Shown here piece after piece: positions 8,925-18,609 of a DNA stretch of 64,000 nt (the first letter of the stretch is position 1; every line of letters begins with the position of its first letter). Source of the stretch: Xylanibacter ruminicola Ga6B6 (lineage in GTDB: Bacteria > Bacteroidota > Bacteroidia > Bacteroidales > Bacteroidaceae); contig NZ_JHXD01000006.1 of the NCBI RefSeq assembly GCF_000687715.1, forward strand, positions 62,001 to 126,000, read 5' to 3'. Position numbers and translations under genes: made by a program. Below the pieces are notes generated by a model. It saw nothing but the letters and a program-made list of their open reading frames with translations, did no database searches and had not been told where the DNA came from.

Positions 8925-8956
8925 CAAAGATAGATATTTTTTTTGGAGTTTCCAAA
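8925..8956 (-). promoter_or_regulatory. promoter of the small lipoprotein gene
   Basis: Minus-strand TTTG (8956-8953), 20-nt spacer, TATCTTTG (8932-8925). It overlaps the plus-strand promoter of the TonB receptor, so the two divergent promoters share DNA. Confidence 0.75.
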
Positions 8957-8972
8957 AAATCTATTAACTTTG
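8942..8972 (+). promoter_or_regulatory. promoter of the TonB receptor operon, abutting the start codon
   Basis: TTTG (8942-8945), 19-nt spacer, TAACTTTG (8965-8972). Only four bases (CAAC) separate this box from the ATG at 8977, so the predicted start of transcription falls at or beside the start codon. Confidence 0.75.
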
Positions 8973-8976
8973 CAAC

Positions 8977-11031
8977 ATGTTTCTATCAACATTACTACTT
9001 ACGGCACTTGTTGCCATGCCTATAACACCCGATACCCTGCGACAGGAACAGCTTGATGAGGTGGTGGTGAAGTCAAACTCGGCTCGCCAGCGTCTACGTC
9101 AGATACAGACTGGTGCTGAGCAGGTGCAACTGAAGGACCTTACTAACTCGCCACAACTGTTTGGCGAACATGATATTATGCGCTCTATGCAACTGCTTAC
9201 AGGTGTAAAGAGCGAGAGTGATGCATCGAGCAGTTTTCAGGTTCGTGGTGGCACATCAGCCCAAAACCAGATACTGGTTGATATTGCTCCTGTATATAAT
9301 GTGGGTCACCTGGCCGGATTGTTCTCGGCCTTTAATAGCGATGCACTCGTATCAGCTACGCTCTATAAAGGTTTGCTGCCAGCACAATATGGTGGTGCCT
9401 CGAGTGCGGTGCTAGACATTATCGGTAAAACAGGTAATAAGAGCGAGTACCACGGCGGTGCCAGTATCGGACTCCTTTCGGCAAAAGGTACTATTGAGGG
9501 CCCGATAGTGAAGAACAAGGCTGCTTTTTTAGTCACGGCGCGCCGTTCGTATATGGACATGTTTCTGAAACTGTCGCCCGATTTCAGGGGTAACACCTTG
9601 TATTTCTATGATATTAATGCCAAGGCTGACTGGACCATTAACGAGAACAACCAATTGTTTCTGAGTTTCTTTACCGGACACGATCGTACGGCACTTGAGG
9701 ATATGGTTGACATTCGTTGGAACAATCTCTCAACCAGTTTGAAGTGGTTGCACCATTTTGGTAGTAATGCCTATGCCCAGTCGACGGCTTACTATAGTGG
9801 CTATCAGACGGATAATGGTATCGACTTTCTGGGGGTGAATATCTGGTTCTCGGGGCATATCCGCCAGACGGGATTCCGACAGGATTTTCATATTAATCTG
9901 GATAAGTACAAGATTGATGCTGGTTTGCAAACGGCATTGCTTAACGTTAAATCAGCCGAGTGGAAGCAGGTAACGTTGCACGAGAAGGAGCAGCGTCGCG
10001 CTTGGGACAACGCATTTTGGTTAAACCTGATGGCACCTATAACCGCTAAGTTTGATGTGTCGGCCGGCCTGCGTGTAAGTGCCTTCTCGCCCTTGGGTGG
10101 TTCGCTGTATTACGACCTGGAGCCTAATGGTGACATTGCTTGGTACTACAACTATGGCAAGAATCAGGTGGTTAAAACCCACACTGTGCTTGAGCCCCGT
10201 CTCTCTGTCAACTATCAATTGTCACCCGTTACCTCGCTTAAGTTCGGCTACACCCGTACTTCACAGAATGTGCATGCCTTGCGCAACCAAAGTACAGCAA
10301 CTCCCTTTGATCGTTACACTATGAGCAGTAACATTGTCAAGCCTGAGGTAGCCGATCAGGTGAGTGCCGGATTCTTTATGATGACACCTAATCAGGATTA
10401 CGATTTTGCGGCCGAGGTTTACTATCGTCATATTAATAATGTTTTGGACTATCGCGATGGAAAATCGTTTGCCAGCGAGATTGAAATTGAACGTTTGATG
10501 CTGGCTGGTAAGGGAAAGGGCTACGGCATAGAGTTGAGTGCTCGCAAAAACAATGGCAGACTGACAGGTTGGATTGGCTATACGCTGTCGTGGTCGAAAA
10601 CCAAGATTGATGGCATTAATCAGGGACGCTGGTACGACGCTAATAACGATCGTCGTCATGATATCAACATCGTGGCCATGTACCAGCTGAACAAGCGCTG
10701 GAACCTGAGCGCCTCGTGGGTATATAACAGTGGTCAGGCTTTCACTGCCCCTAGTGGAAAGTACATGATTGAGGACAACTGGATTTATTACTACACCGAG
10801 CGTAATGGTTATCGTGCACCGGCCTCGCACCATCTGGATGTAAGTGCGGTTTGGAGCAAGAAATACAGAAATCGCACGCATCAGCTGGTGTTCGGTATCT
10901 ACAATCTGTATAACCGCTACAACCCTTTCCTCATTAACTTCGAGGATGGTGAGTATGGCGCAGGCACTAAAGCCAAGCAGTATTCGTTGTTCGGCATCGT
11001 ACCGTCAGTATCGTTTAATATTAATTTCTGA
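8977..11031 (+). CDS. TonB-dependent outer membrane receptor
   Basis: The 684-residue protein has a plug domain (about 25-150, with DEVVVKSNSARQRLRQ, SFQVRGGTSAQNQILVD and the GLLPAQYGGASSAVLDI segment) followed by a 22-strand-type beta barrel rich in aromatic residues and ending in F (VSFNINF). It lacks the N-terminal carboxypeptidase-like domain common in SusC proteins. The signal peptide is unusually short and lacks positive charge (MFLSTLLLTALVAMP). An in-frame TAA at 8965 excludes an upstream start. The DUF4249 gene follows after 5 bp, a pairing usual for this receptor class. The transported substrate is unknown. Confidence 0.9.
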   Translation: MFLSTLLLTALVAMPITPDTLRQEQLDEVVVKSNSARQRLRQIQTGAEQVQLKDLTNSPQLFGEHDIMRSMQLLTGVKSESDASSSFQVRGGTSAQNQILVDIAPVYNVGHLAGLFSAFNSDALVSATLYKGLLPAQYGGASSAVLDIIGKTGNKSEYHGGASIGLLSAKGTIEGPIVKNKAAFLVTARRSYMDMFLKLSPDFRGNTLYFYDINAKADWTINENNQLFLSFFTGHDRTALEDMVDIRWNNLSTSLKWLHHFGSNAYAQSTAYYSGYQTDNGIDFLGVNIWFSGHIRQTGFRQDFHINLDKYKIDAGLQTALLNVKSAEWKQVTLHEKEQRRAWDNAFWLNLMAPITAKFDVSAGLRVSAFSPLGGSLYYDLEPNGDIAWYYNYGKNQVVKTHTVLEPRLSVNYQLSPVTSLKFGYTRTSQNVHALRNQSTATPFDRYTMSSNIVKPEVADQVSAGFFMMTPNQDYDFAAEVYYRHINNVLDYRDGKSFASEIEIERLMLAGKGKGYGIELSARKNNGRLTGWIGYTLSWSKTKIDGINQGRWYDANNDRRHDINIVAMYQLNKRWNLSASWVYNSGQAFTAPSGKYMIEDNWIYYYTERNGYRAPASHHLDVSAVWSKKYRNRTHQLVFGIYNLYNRYNPFLINFEDGEYGAGTKAKQYSLFGIVPSVSFNINF

Positions 11032-11036
11032 TAACT

Positions 11037-11831
11037 ATGCGTAGATTACTATATATAATAGGTATATTTGTACTGATATCGTGTACAAAAGAGATTAGCA
11101 TCGACTATCATGGTCACGATACACGCTATGTGGTTGAAGGCACCATTAACAACGATGGTACGGAGATTCGTGTGAGTACAACTAATGCGATGGAGGATAA
11201 TGCTACTGGCAGCGATGTGAACAACGCCACCGTTACTATGACGGCCGACGATGGTACTACCGCTACCATTCCCTTTGTGCGAAATGGTTACTACCGTTCA
11301 AAATTTGCTGGTACTGCAGGCACTGTATATAAGTTGGATGTTGAGGTAGATGGACAGCATTTTACATCTACTTCTACCATGCAGCGCACACCCAAGATGA
11401 ACGAGTTTAAACTGGTGTGGAAGAAGATGTTGACGGAGCGTTACTTGTTTGGCGACCTGCGCCTGCAGGATATTCCTAACGAGAGCAACTGGTATTTTAT
11501 GCATATTTACCGTAATGGTTTAGGTTATCGTTGGGCGGTGATGAAGGATGATAAGAATCCGAACAAGGAACTGCAGCAGCTGTTCTCCTTCTTCCGTGAT
11601 GGTCAGCACGATAATGATGTTCTGCAGGATGGCGACGAGTTACACATCGTTATCCGTGCCATCGATCAACGTGCTTACGACTATCTGTACTCTATGCAGC
11701 AGATGTCGAGCACAGCTACCAATCCAATTGATAACTTTACAGGTGGCTGTCTGGGGTATTTCTCAGCCCACAGCGAGATAGAATACTATCAAGACTTCTA
11801 TTACCGCGATGTAACCGAGGATGACGAATAA
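11037..11831 (+). CDS. DUF4249 domain-containing lipoprotein
   Basis: The 264-residue protein has a lipoprotein signal (MRRLLYIIGIFVLISC, Cys16) and the N-terminal strand YVVEGTINNDGTEIRVSTT typical of DUF4249, with a beta-rich body. DUF4249 proteins are encoded next to TonB receptors in Bacteroidetes and are thought to be surface partners of them, in the role SusD plays for SusC; this is inferred from context. The 3' end overlaps the convergent lipoprotein gene by 31 bp. Confidence 0.87.
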   Translation: MRRLLYIIGIFVLISCTKEISIDYHGHDTRYVVEGTINNDGTEIRVSTTNAMEDNATGSDVNNATVTMTADDGTTATIPFVRNGYYRSKFAGTAGTVYKLDVEVDGQHFTSTSTMQRTPKMNEFKLVWKKMLTERYLFGDLRLQDIPNESNWYFMHIYRNGLGYRWAVMKDDKNPNKELQQLFSFFRDGQHDNDVLQDGDELHIVIRAIDQRAYDYLYSMQQMSSTATNPIDNFTGGCLGYFSAHSEIEYYQDFYYRDVTEDDE

Positions 11832-12307
11832 CCGTTAGTTAAGTTTGTTAATTTGCGAATAATGAAAGTAACGGTTATGCCTTTTTGTTCGTAGTCGTAC
11901 CTGATAAGCACAGAATTGTCGGTAAACGAAACCACCTGTGCTAATAGCGAGCGCTTGGCTCCACCATCATCAAGGTATGTAAGTTTTAGATTATTGTTAT
12001 CGCACTGATAGTCGCCTTCGTAAATCACCATACCTTCTGTGTCGTAGGCGGTAAAAGTTCCTTTACGTACCATGCCATTGTAATTGCCGTCATCACGGAA
12101 TACAAACTGATCGTACGTAAAGTTGTCGGGCCCCAGATCGGTGTCGCCATCAATCACAACATCGCCTTCGCCCCAACCGCGCTGCCAAGTGCCGACAATC
12201 AGTTCGCCCAATCGGCGTCCATCGTCGTCGCCACCACCGCAAGCGGTCAAAAAGATCAGGGCAGCCACCATAGCTGCCCTGTATAATATCTTACTTAACA
12301 TTTCCAA
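11801..12307 (-). CDS. lipocalin-like lipoprotein
   Basis: The 168-residue protein has a signal peptide with lipobox LTAC, followed by a Gly/Asp-rich tether (GGGDDDGRR) and a beta-rich domain beginning [13 protein letters not shown], as in lipocalin-like or META-like domains of Bacteroidales lipoproteins. Function unknown. The start may be Met1 or Met3 (12301); both lie within the last 17 bp of asd, so it is probably cotranscribed downstream of asd. Confidence 0.75.
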   Translation of the reverse strand: MEMLSKILYRAAMVAALIFLTACGGGDDDGRRLGELIVGTWQRGWGEGDVVIDGDTDLGPDNFTYDQFVFRDDGNYNGMVRKGTFTAYDTEGMVIYEGDYQCDNNNLKLTYLDDGGAKRSLLAQVVSFTDNSVLIRYDYEQKGITVTFIIRKLTNLTNGYSSSSVTSR

Positions 12308-13304
12308 CCTTTACTAAGTACTCTGCAATCTGAACAGCATTCAGGGCAGCACCCTTACGAATCTGGTCGCCACTGAGCCAGAAAGTCAGACCGTTTTCGT
12401 CGCTCAGGTCCTTACGTACACGACCTACGTATACATCGTCCTTGCCAGCAGTCTCCAGAGGCATGGGGTAGGTAAGTGTAGCGGGATCGTCCTTCAGTGT
12501 ACAGCCAGGAGCAGCGGCGATAGCCTTCTGAGCCTCCTCTACGCTGATGGGGCGCTCGGTCTCAATCCAAACACTCTCTGAGTGAGAGCGCAGTGAGCTA
12601 ACACGTACGCACATGGCCGAGCACTTGGCATCGGTATGCATGATCTTACGTGTCTCGTTAAACATCTTCATCTCCTCCTTAGTGTAGCCATTTGGCTGGA
12701 ACACGTCAATCTGAGGGATAACGTTATAAGCCAGCTGGTGGGCAAACTTCTTCACAGTCTTAACCTCACCATCCTCTACCATCTCCTTATACTGCTGCTG
12801 CAGTTCTGCCATGGCGGCGGCACCGGCACCTGAAGCACTCTGATATGAAGCAACATGGATGCGCTTTATATGAGAGAGCTTTTCCAGAGGCTGGAGAACA
12901 ACTACCATCATGATAGTAGTGCAGTTAGGGTTGGCGATGATACCACGAGGACGGTTCAGGGCATCCTCGGCGTTGCACTCGGGCACTACCAAGGGGACAT
13001 CGTCGTCCATACGGAATGCACTCGAGTTATCAATCATTACTGCACCATACTTTGTGATAGTCTCGGCAAACTCCTTCGATGTGCCTGCACCTGCTGAAGT
13101 GAAGGCGATGTCGACATCCTTGAAATCGTCGTTGTGCTGAAGCAGTTTGACCTCAATCTCCTTACCTTTAAAATTGTACTTCGTTCCGGCACTGCGCTCT
13201 GAGCCAAACAGTACCAGTTCGTCCATTGGGAAATTTCTCTCAGCGAGGATGCGCAGAAACTCTTGTCCTACGGCTCCACTCGCACCTACAATTGCTACTT
13301 TCAT
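12291..13304 (-). CDS. asd: aspartate-semialdehyde dehydrogenase
   Basis: The 337-residue enzyme reduces aspartyl phosphate to aspartate semialdehyde for lysine/diaminopimelate, methionine and threonine synthesis. It has the Rossmann start [18 protein letters not shown], the catalytic Cys128 in NPNCTT, the [17 protein letters not shown] segment and the [12 protein letters not shown] active-site region with the catalytic His. It has its own promoter and is divergent from the antiporter gene. Confidence 0.96.
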   Translation of the reverse strand: MKVAIVGASGAVGQEFLRILAERNFPMDELVLFGSERSAGTKYNFKGKEIEVKLLQHNDDFKDVDIAFTSAGAGTSKEFAETITKYGAVMIDNSSAFRMDDDVPLVVPECNAEDALNRPRGIIANPNCTTIMMVVVLQPLEKLSHIKRIHVASYQSASGAGAAAMAELQQQYKEMVEDGEVKTVKKFAHQLAYNVIPQIDVFQPNGYTKEEMKMFNETRKIMHTDAKCSAMCVRVSSLRSHSESVWIETERPISVEEAQKAIAAAPGCTLKDDPATLTYPMPLETAGKDDVYVGRVRKDLSDENGLTFWLSGDQIRKGAALNAVQIAEYLVKVGNVK

Positions 13305-13338
13305 CTTGATAATCCTTTAAATGGTTACAATTTGGCCG

Positions 13339-13370
13339 CAAAATTATGTTTTTTTTTTCATTTTACCAAA
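13339..13370 (-). promoter_or_regulatory. promoter of asd
   Basis: Minus-strand TTTG (13370-13367), 20-nt spacer, TAATTTTG (13346-13339). Confidence 0.7.
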
Positions 13371-13378
13371 AAAATGAG

Positions 13379-13386
13379 TACCTTTG
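13379..13386 (+). promoter_or_regulatory. -7 promoter element of the antiporter gene
   Basis: TACCTTTG on the plus strand. It supports the ATG at 13395 as the translation start because the earlier in-frame ATGs (13263, 13374) would lie upstream of the transcription start. No good TTTG at -33. Confidence 0.55.
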
Positions 13387-13394
13387 TAGCCAAA

Positions 13395-15527
13395 ATGACA
13401 TTATTATTATCATATTTGCCGATTACAGACCCAACTTTTATCTTTTTTGTGGTGCTGATGATCATTCTGTTTGCTCCTATCGTGATGAGTAAACTCAGAA
13501 TTCCGCATATCATCGGCATGGTTCTGGCAGGTATCGCCATCGGTCAATATGGTTTTAATATTCTGGTTCGCGACAACTCGTTTGAGCTCTTCGGTAGGGT
13601 AGGTCTTTACTATATTATGTTCCTGGCCGGACTGGAGATGGATATGGAGGGTGTGAAGAAACATTCGCGCCGGTTCCTGCTGTTCGGACTGCTGACCTGT
13701 TTTGTACCGCTGATACTTACCTATGTCATGTCGGTAACCATCCTCGACTATTCGTCGTCGGCCTCGTTCCTGTTAGGCTGTATCATGGCGTCGAACACCC
13801 TGATAGCTTATCCTATTGTGGGCCGATACGGTTTGCAGAAGCACCAGAGTGTGGCACTTAGCGTAGGCTCGTCGATGATATCACTGTTTATGGCACTGGT
13901 GATGCTGGCTGCCATTTCAGGCTCGTTCAGCAAGGATAGTGGCTGGCTGTTCTGGGTGCTGTTTGTGGTTAAATTTGCTGCCTTCTGTGTGGGTAGTGTG
14001 GTGCTGATACCAAAACTGACACGCTATTTCCTGCGCCGATACAGTGATGCCGTGATGCAGTACACCTTTGTTATGGCGGTGATGTTCCTTAGTGCGGCAC
14101 TTTCGTCGCTCATTGGTATCGAGGGCGTGTTTGGTGCATTCTACTCGGGTTTGATATTAAACAGATATATCCCACGTGTGTCGCCGCTGATGAACCGTAT
14201 TGAGTTTATTGGTAACGCGCTGTTCATCCCCTATTTCCTGATTGGTGTGGGTATGCTCATCAATCTGGGTACGCTGTTCTCCAGCATGCAAATGGTATGT
14301 ATTGTGCTGCTCATTGTGTTCTTCGGAACATTTGGTAAGGCTGTGGCTGCCTATATCTGCAGTCTGCTGTTCCGCCTGTCAAAGGCCGATGGTCACATGA
14401 TGTTCGGTCTTACATCGGCCCATGCGGCAGGTGCCATCGCTATGGTGATGGTGGGCATCCGCCTGGAGGTGGCTCCTGGCGAATACCTGGTGAGCGACGA
14501 CATGCTGAATGGTATCATTATGATGATTCTGTTTACCTGTATCATCAGTACCATGATGACCGAGCATGCTGCCAAGAAGATTATTATTCAGGAGAAGACC
14601 CATCTGCAGAGTGATGTGCCTAAGGATGATGATGAGAAGATATTGCTGTGTGTGAAATATCCCGAGATTGCACCACATCTGTTGTACATGTCGATGTTTA
14701 TGCGTAACCAGCGTCTGAACCGCGACTTGGTGGCGTTGAACGTTGTTTACGACGATGAGCGTAGCAATGCTGCTCGCGAAGAGGGTATCCGATTGTTAGA
14801 GCAACTGCAGCAAACGGCCAGTGCCAGTGAGGTAAAAGTGCAGACACAGGTGCGTTTGGCTACCAATATCGCCAATGGTATTAAGCATGCTTTCCGTGAG
14901 TTTGGTTGTTCTGAGATTGTGATGGGTATGCACGTGCATACCGATATCAACCCCAGGTTCTGGGGAGAGTTTATCCAGAGTTTGTATAATGGCTTGAATC
15001 GTCAGATTCTGCTGGTACGTTTCGTTCAGCCTATGACCACGTTGCGTCGTATTCGTGTGGCAGTGCCTTCACGAGCTGAGTTCGAACCAGGTTTCCATCG
15101 TTGGCTCGAAAGGTTAAGTAGGTTGGCTGGTCAGTTGGACTGCCGTATCCAGTTCCATGGTCGCAACGAGAGTCTGATGCTTATCAAGGAGTACATTAAC
15201 AACCGCCATCCCAATGTGCGTGCCGAGTACACCTACATGGCCCATTGGAACGAGCTGCCTCAGTTGGCTGCGGGTATTGCCGACGACCATCTGTTTGTGG
15301 TAGTTACAGCCCGTAAGGGTACCATCTCATACAAAACAGCGTTGGAGCGTCTGCCAGATGAGTTGCAGAAGCACTTCTCGGGCAAGAATCTCATGATTAT
15401 CTTCCCCGACCAGCATGGTGATACCAAGGACGAGCGCATGAGCTTTACTGAGTCTCAGCACCACGAGGAGAAGAGTATCTATGATACTATTCTGCGTTGG
15501 ATACATGAGAGAAAGATTAAGAATTAA
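13395..15527 (+). CDS. CPA2-type cation:proton antiporter
   Basis: The protein has about 12 membrane helices in its first 400 residues (for example the start of the family with IPHIIGMVLAGIAIGQYG and FLAGLEMDMEGVKK) and a 300-residue cytoplasmic tail that looks like two universal stress protein-like (UspA) domains, with segments such as EIVMGMHVHTDINPRFWGEF and RQILLVRFVQPM. This is the architecture of Na+(K+)/H+ exchangers of the CPA2 family. A longer frame begins at 13263 inside asd, but the promoter at 13379 and the hydrophobic onset favour 13395 (710 residues). lolD follows after 23 bp and may be cotranscribed. Confidence 0.9.
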   Translation: MTLLLSYLPITDPTFIFFVVLMIILFAPIVMSKLRIPHIIGMVLAGIAIGQYGFNILVRDNSFELFGRVGLYYIMFLAGLEMDMEGVKKHSRRFLLFGLLTCFVPLILTYVMSVTILDYSSSASFLLGCIMASNTLIAYPIVGRYGLQKHQSVALSVGSSMISLFMALVMLAAISGSFSKDSGWLFWVLFVVKFAAFCVGSVVLIPKLTRYFLRRYSDAVMQYTFVMAVMFLSAALSSLIGIEGVFGAFYSGLILNRYIPRVSPLMNRIEFIGNALFIPYFLIGVGMLINLGTLFSSMQMVCIVLLIVFFGTFGKAVAAYICSLLFRLSKADGHMMFGLTSAHAAGAIAMVMVGIRLEVAPGEYLVSDDMLNGIIMMILFTCIISTMMTEHAAKKIIIQEKTHLQSDVPKDDDEKILLCVKYPEIAPHLLYMSMFMRNQRLNRDLVALNVVYDDERSNAAREEGIRLLEQLQQTASASEVKVQTQVRLATNIANGIKHAFREFGCSEIVMGMHVHTDINPRFWGEFIQSLYNGLNRQILLVRFVQPMTTLRRIRVAVPSRAEFEPGFHRWLERLSRLAGQLDCRIQFHGRNESLMLIKEYINNRHPNVRAEYTYMAHWNELPQLAAGIADDHLFVVVTARKGTISYKTALERLPDELQKHFSGKNLMIIFPDQHGDTKDERMSFTESQHHEEKSIYDTILRWIHERKIKN

Positions 15528-15550
15528 ACATTTAAGATTAAGCATTAGAG

Positions 15551-16234
15551 ATGATTGATATAAAGAATATAACCAAGAGCTTTGGCTCGTTACAGGTGCT
15601 GAAGGGCATCGACCTACATATCAACAAGGGCGAGGTGGTAAGCATTGTAGGTCCCAGTGGTGCTGGTAAAACCACGTTGCTGCAGATTATCGGCACACTC
15701 GACCGTCCTGATACGGGTAGTGTTGTGGTTGATGGTATCGACACAACCACGCTCTCATCCAAGCATCTTGCCGATTTCCGCAACCGCCATCTGGGATTTG
15801 TGTTCCAGTTTCATCAGCTGTTGCCCGAGTTTACTGCTATCGAGAATATCATGATTCCCGCATATATTGCAGGCATGTCGCAGAGCAAGGCCAAGCAGCG
15901 TGCCAAAGAACTGCTTGAGTTTATGGGACTGGCCGATCGTGCTACCCACAAACCCAACGAACTCTCGGGTGGTGAGAAACAGCGTGTGGCAGTGGCGCGT
16001 GCGCTGGTAAACAATCCTGCAGTGATTCTTGCCGATGAGCCTTCTGGTTCGCTCGACACAAAGAATAAGGAAGAACTGCATCAGCTGTTCTTCGATCTTC
16101 GTGATCAGTTCGGACAGACCTTTGTGATTGTTACCCACGATGAGGGGCTTGCTTCGATTACAGATAGAACTATTCATCTTAAGGATGGACTGATATTACC
16201 TACGGAAAACATTGAAATAACAGAGGAAATATGA
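15551..16234 (+). CDS. lolD: ABC transporter ATP-binding protein, LolD-like
   Basis: The 227-residue ATPase has Walker A GPSGAGKT (34-41), Q-loop around [10 protein letters not shown] (the LLPEFTA form typical of LolD), signature LSGGE (138-142), Walker B ILADEP (159-164) and an H-loop in VTHDE. LolD powers release of lipoproteins from the inner membrane to the LolA carrier. The permease partner LolC/E is not adjacent, so assignment rests on sequence type; a FtsE/MacB-like role cannot be excluded. It overlaps the next gene by ATGA. Confidence 0.85.
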   Translation: MIDIKNITKSFGSLQVLKGIDLHINKGEVVSIVGPSGAGKTTLLQIIGTLDRPDTGSVVVDGIDTTTLSSKHLADFRNRHLGFVFQFHQLLPEFTAIENIMIPAYIAGMSQSKAKQRAKELLEFMGLADRATHKPNELSGGEKQRVAVARALVNNPAVILADEPSGSLDTKNKEELHQLFFDLRDQFGQTFVIVTHDEGLASITDRTIHLKDGLILPTENIEITEEI

Positions 16235-17076
16235 TCAAATTAGGAGATTACAATACCTTGAAAATCGTGAAGTCGGTCGACTTCGGACTTTATCTCGACG
16301 GTGGCGAGGAAGGTGAAATTCTGCTTCCCCAGCGTTATGTTACTAACGATATGAAGATTGGCAACGAGGTGACAGTGTTTATCTACCTCGACCAGGAGGA
16401 GCGTCCTGTGGCCACTACCGAAACACCTTACGCTAAGGTGGGTGAGTTCGTAAGCTTAGAGGTGGCATGGGTTAACCAGTTTGGTGCATTCCTTAACTGG
16501 GGCCTGATGAAGGATATCTTCTGCCCCTTCCGCGAGCAGAAAAAACGTATGGAGCAAGGTCAGCGTCATATCGTTTATATTAAGGTAGATGAAGACAGCT
16601 ATCGTTTGATGGCTACGGCCAAGGTTGAGAAATATCTCACTACACCTATCATTACCGATCTGCCGTCGTTGCAGCATGGTGCCGAGGTGGATATCTTAGT
16701 GTGGCAGAAGACTGATCTTGGATTCAAGGTTATTGTGAACAACAAGTTCCAGGGCCTGATTTTCGAGAATCAGATTTTCCAGCCTCTGCATAGTGGTATG
16801 AAACTCAAGGCCTATGTAGATCATGTGCGTCAGGATGGCAAGATTGATATCGTACTACAGCAGACTGGCAGACAGCAAACGTTGGACTTTGCTGAGACAC
16901 TGCTACGCTATCTGTACGAGAACGATGGATTCTGCAATCTGGGAGATAAGTCGCCTGCCGAGTTAATTTACGACCGCTTCCAGGTATCAAAGAAAGCCTA
17001 CAAGAAAGCTGTTGGCGATCTCTATAAGCGACGCCTCATCACCATCGAACCCGATGGTATCCGCTTAGTAAAATAA
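16231..17076 (+). CDS. CvfB-like S1 RNA-binding protein
   Basis: The 281-residue protein has the CvfB/YitL architecture: an N-terminal S1-like domain ([21 protein letters not shown]...), two further S1 repeats (about 65-215) and a C-terminal winged-helix (about 220-281, [29 protein letters not shown]). CvfB proteins bind RNA and affect virulence or translation in Gram-positives; the role in Bacteroidetes is not known. Its ATG overlaps the lolD stop (ATGA). Confidence 0.88.
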   Translation: MIKLGDYNTLKIVKSVDFGLYLDGGEEGEILLPQRYVTNDMKIGNEVTVFIYLDQEERPVATTETPYAKVGEFVSLEVAWVNQFGAFLNWGLMKDIFCPFREQKKRMEQGQRHIVYIKVDEDSYRLMATAKVEKYLTTPIITDLPSLQHGAEVDILVWQKTDLGFKVIVNNKFQGLIFENQIFQPLHSGMKLKAYVDHVRQDGKIDIVLQQTGRQQTLDFAETLLRYLYENDGFCNLGDKSPAELIYDRFQVSKKAYKKAVGDLYKRRLITIEPDGIRLVK

Positions 17077-17084
17077 AAAGCAAT

Positions 17085-17116
17085 AAAAAACCTCGCCGAT
17101 TGGCGAGGCTTTTTTT
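17085..17116. terminator. bidirectional terminator between the CvfB-like gene and asnS
   Basis: CCTCGCC-GATT-GGCGAGG hairpin at 17091-17108, A-run on the left and T-run on the right. Confidence 0.9.
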
Positions 17117-17120
17117 ATGT

Positions 17121-18560
17121 TTAGAACTCTGCTGATTTCGGAGTACGTGGGAATGGGATCACGTCGCGGATGTTCTGCATACCTGTTACGAACAGGATGA
17201 GACGCTCGAAACCAAGACCGAAACCGGCGTGTGGGCATGAACCCCACTTGCGGGTGTCGATGTACCACCAGAGGTGGGTCTGGTCCATTTCGCGGCGATT
17301 AATCTCGCCCATCAACTTATCGTAGCTCTCCTCACGAACACTACCACCGATAATCTCACCAATCTGTGGGAAGAGTACATCGGTACCCTGCATGGTAGGA
17401 CCAGGGGCAACAGCGCCCTTGTAACCTACTGAACCGCCATCGGCAGTGTCCTGGTTCTGCTTCATGTAGAACGACTTGAATGCACGTGGGTAGTCGGTCA
17501 TGATAACTGGCTTCTTGAAGTGCTCCTCAACCAGATAACGCTCGTGCTCGCTGGCCAGGTCGTCGCCCCAGTTGCAGGGGAACTCGAACTTCTTACCGTT
17601 CTTGATAGCCTCCTGCAGGATGTTGATACCCTCGGTGTAAGGCAAGCGAACGAAGGTCTCCTTGAGTACACCCTCCAGGCGCTCGATCAGAGTCTTGTCG
17701 ATCATCTTGTTCAGGAACTCGAGGTCGTCCTTACAGTTGTCGAGAGCCCAACGTACGCAGTACTTGATGAAGTCCTCTTCAAGGTCCATCAGCTCTTCCT
17801 GATCCAAGAAAGCAACCTCAGGCTCAACCATCCAGAACTCAGCCAGGTGGCGAGGTGTGTTACTGTTCTCTGCACGGAAAGTAGGACCGAAGGTGTAGAT
17901 TGAACCCAGTGCGGTAGCACCCAGCTCACCCTCCAGCTGACCAGATACGGTCAGCGAAGTCTGCTCACCGAAGAAATCATCGTCGTAGATAATCTTGCCG
18001 TTCTCGTCCTTCTTCAGGTCGTACAGGTTCTTGGTAGTTACCTGGAACATGTTACCTGCACCCTCACAGTCACTGGCAGTAATCAGTGGGGTGTGGAAGT
18101 AGAAGAATCCATGCTCGTGGAAGTAGGTGTGGATAGCCATCGCCATGTTGTGGCGGATACGCATCACAGCTCCAAAAGTGTTGGTACGCAGACGCATGTG
18201 GGCGTTCTTACGCATTACCTCGAAGCTCTGGCCCTTCTTCTGCATGGGGTAGTCGTTGCCGCACAGACCGTAAACCTCAAGCTTGGTAGCCTGGATTTCG
18301 CTGCTCTGACCGGCACCCTGACTCTCAACCAGTGTACCCTCGGCGCTGATGCAGGCACCAGTGGTGATATCCTTCAATACCTGCTCGTCGAACTTAGTAG
18401 GATCAACAACAATCTGCACATTCTTGATGGTAGAACCGTCGTTGAGGGCAATGAAGTCTACTGCTTTAGAGCTGCGGTGCGTGCGCACCCAACCCTTTAC
18501 GCAAACCTCCTTGCCATATTCAGTGCTCTTCAGCACATCAATAATCTTTGTTCTTTTCAT
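17121..18560 (-). CDS. asnS: asparaginyl-tRNA synthetase
   Basis: This 479-residue class IIb synthetase has an N-terminal OB fold that binds the anticodon ([25 protein letters not shown]), motif 2 ([21 protein letters not shown]) and motif 3 ([16 protein letters not shown]). It charges tRNA-Asn with asparagine. The AEFWMVEPE form and C-terminal [12 protein letters not shown] are typical of AsnRS rather than AspRS. The upstream pseudouridine synthase gene lies 47 bp away in the same direction and the gap is filled by CTAGAT repeats. Confidence 0.97.
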   Translation of the reverse strand: MKRTKIIDVLKSTEYGKEVCVKGWVRTHRSSKAVDFIALNDGSTIKNVQIVVDPTKFDEQVLKDITTGACISAEGTLVESQGAGQSSEIQATKLEVYGLCGNDYPMQKKGQSFEVMRKNAHMRLRTNTFGAVMRIRHNMAMAIHTYFHEHGFFYFHTPLITASDCEGAGNMFQVTTKNLYDLKKDENGKIIYDDDFFGEQTSLTVSGQLEGELGATALGSIYTFGPTFRAENSNTPRHLAEFWMVEPEVAFLDQEELMDLEEDFIKYCVRWALDNCKDDLEFLNKMIDKTLIERLEGVLKETFVRLPYTEGINILQEAIKNGKKFEFPCNWGDDLASEHERYLVEEHFKKPVIMTDYPRAFKSFYMKQNQDTADGGSVGYKGAVAPGPTMQGTDVLFPQIGEIIGGSVREESYDKLMGEINRREMDQTHLWWYIDTRKWGSCPHAGFGLGFERLILFVTGMQNIRDVIPFPRTPKSAEF

Positions 18561-18568
18561 CTTTTTGT

Positions 18569-18609
18569 ATTTGCTAGATATTCTAGATTTGCTAGATTTA
18601 CTAGATATT
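18569..18609. repeat. CTAGAT micro-repeats upstream of asnS
   Basis: The 47-bp gap between the two minus-strand genes contains four copies of CTAGAT or TCTAGAT separated by 5-6 A/T-rich bases. It replaces a normal ribosome-binding region and is probably slipped-strand or satellite-like sequence. Confidence 0.55.

Noticed and set aside
13263-13394. N-terminal extension of the antiporter inside asd
   Set aside because: It lies upstream of the promoter box and overlaps the divergent asd start; no hydrophobic or family similarity.
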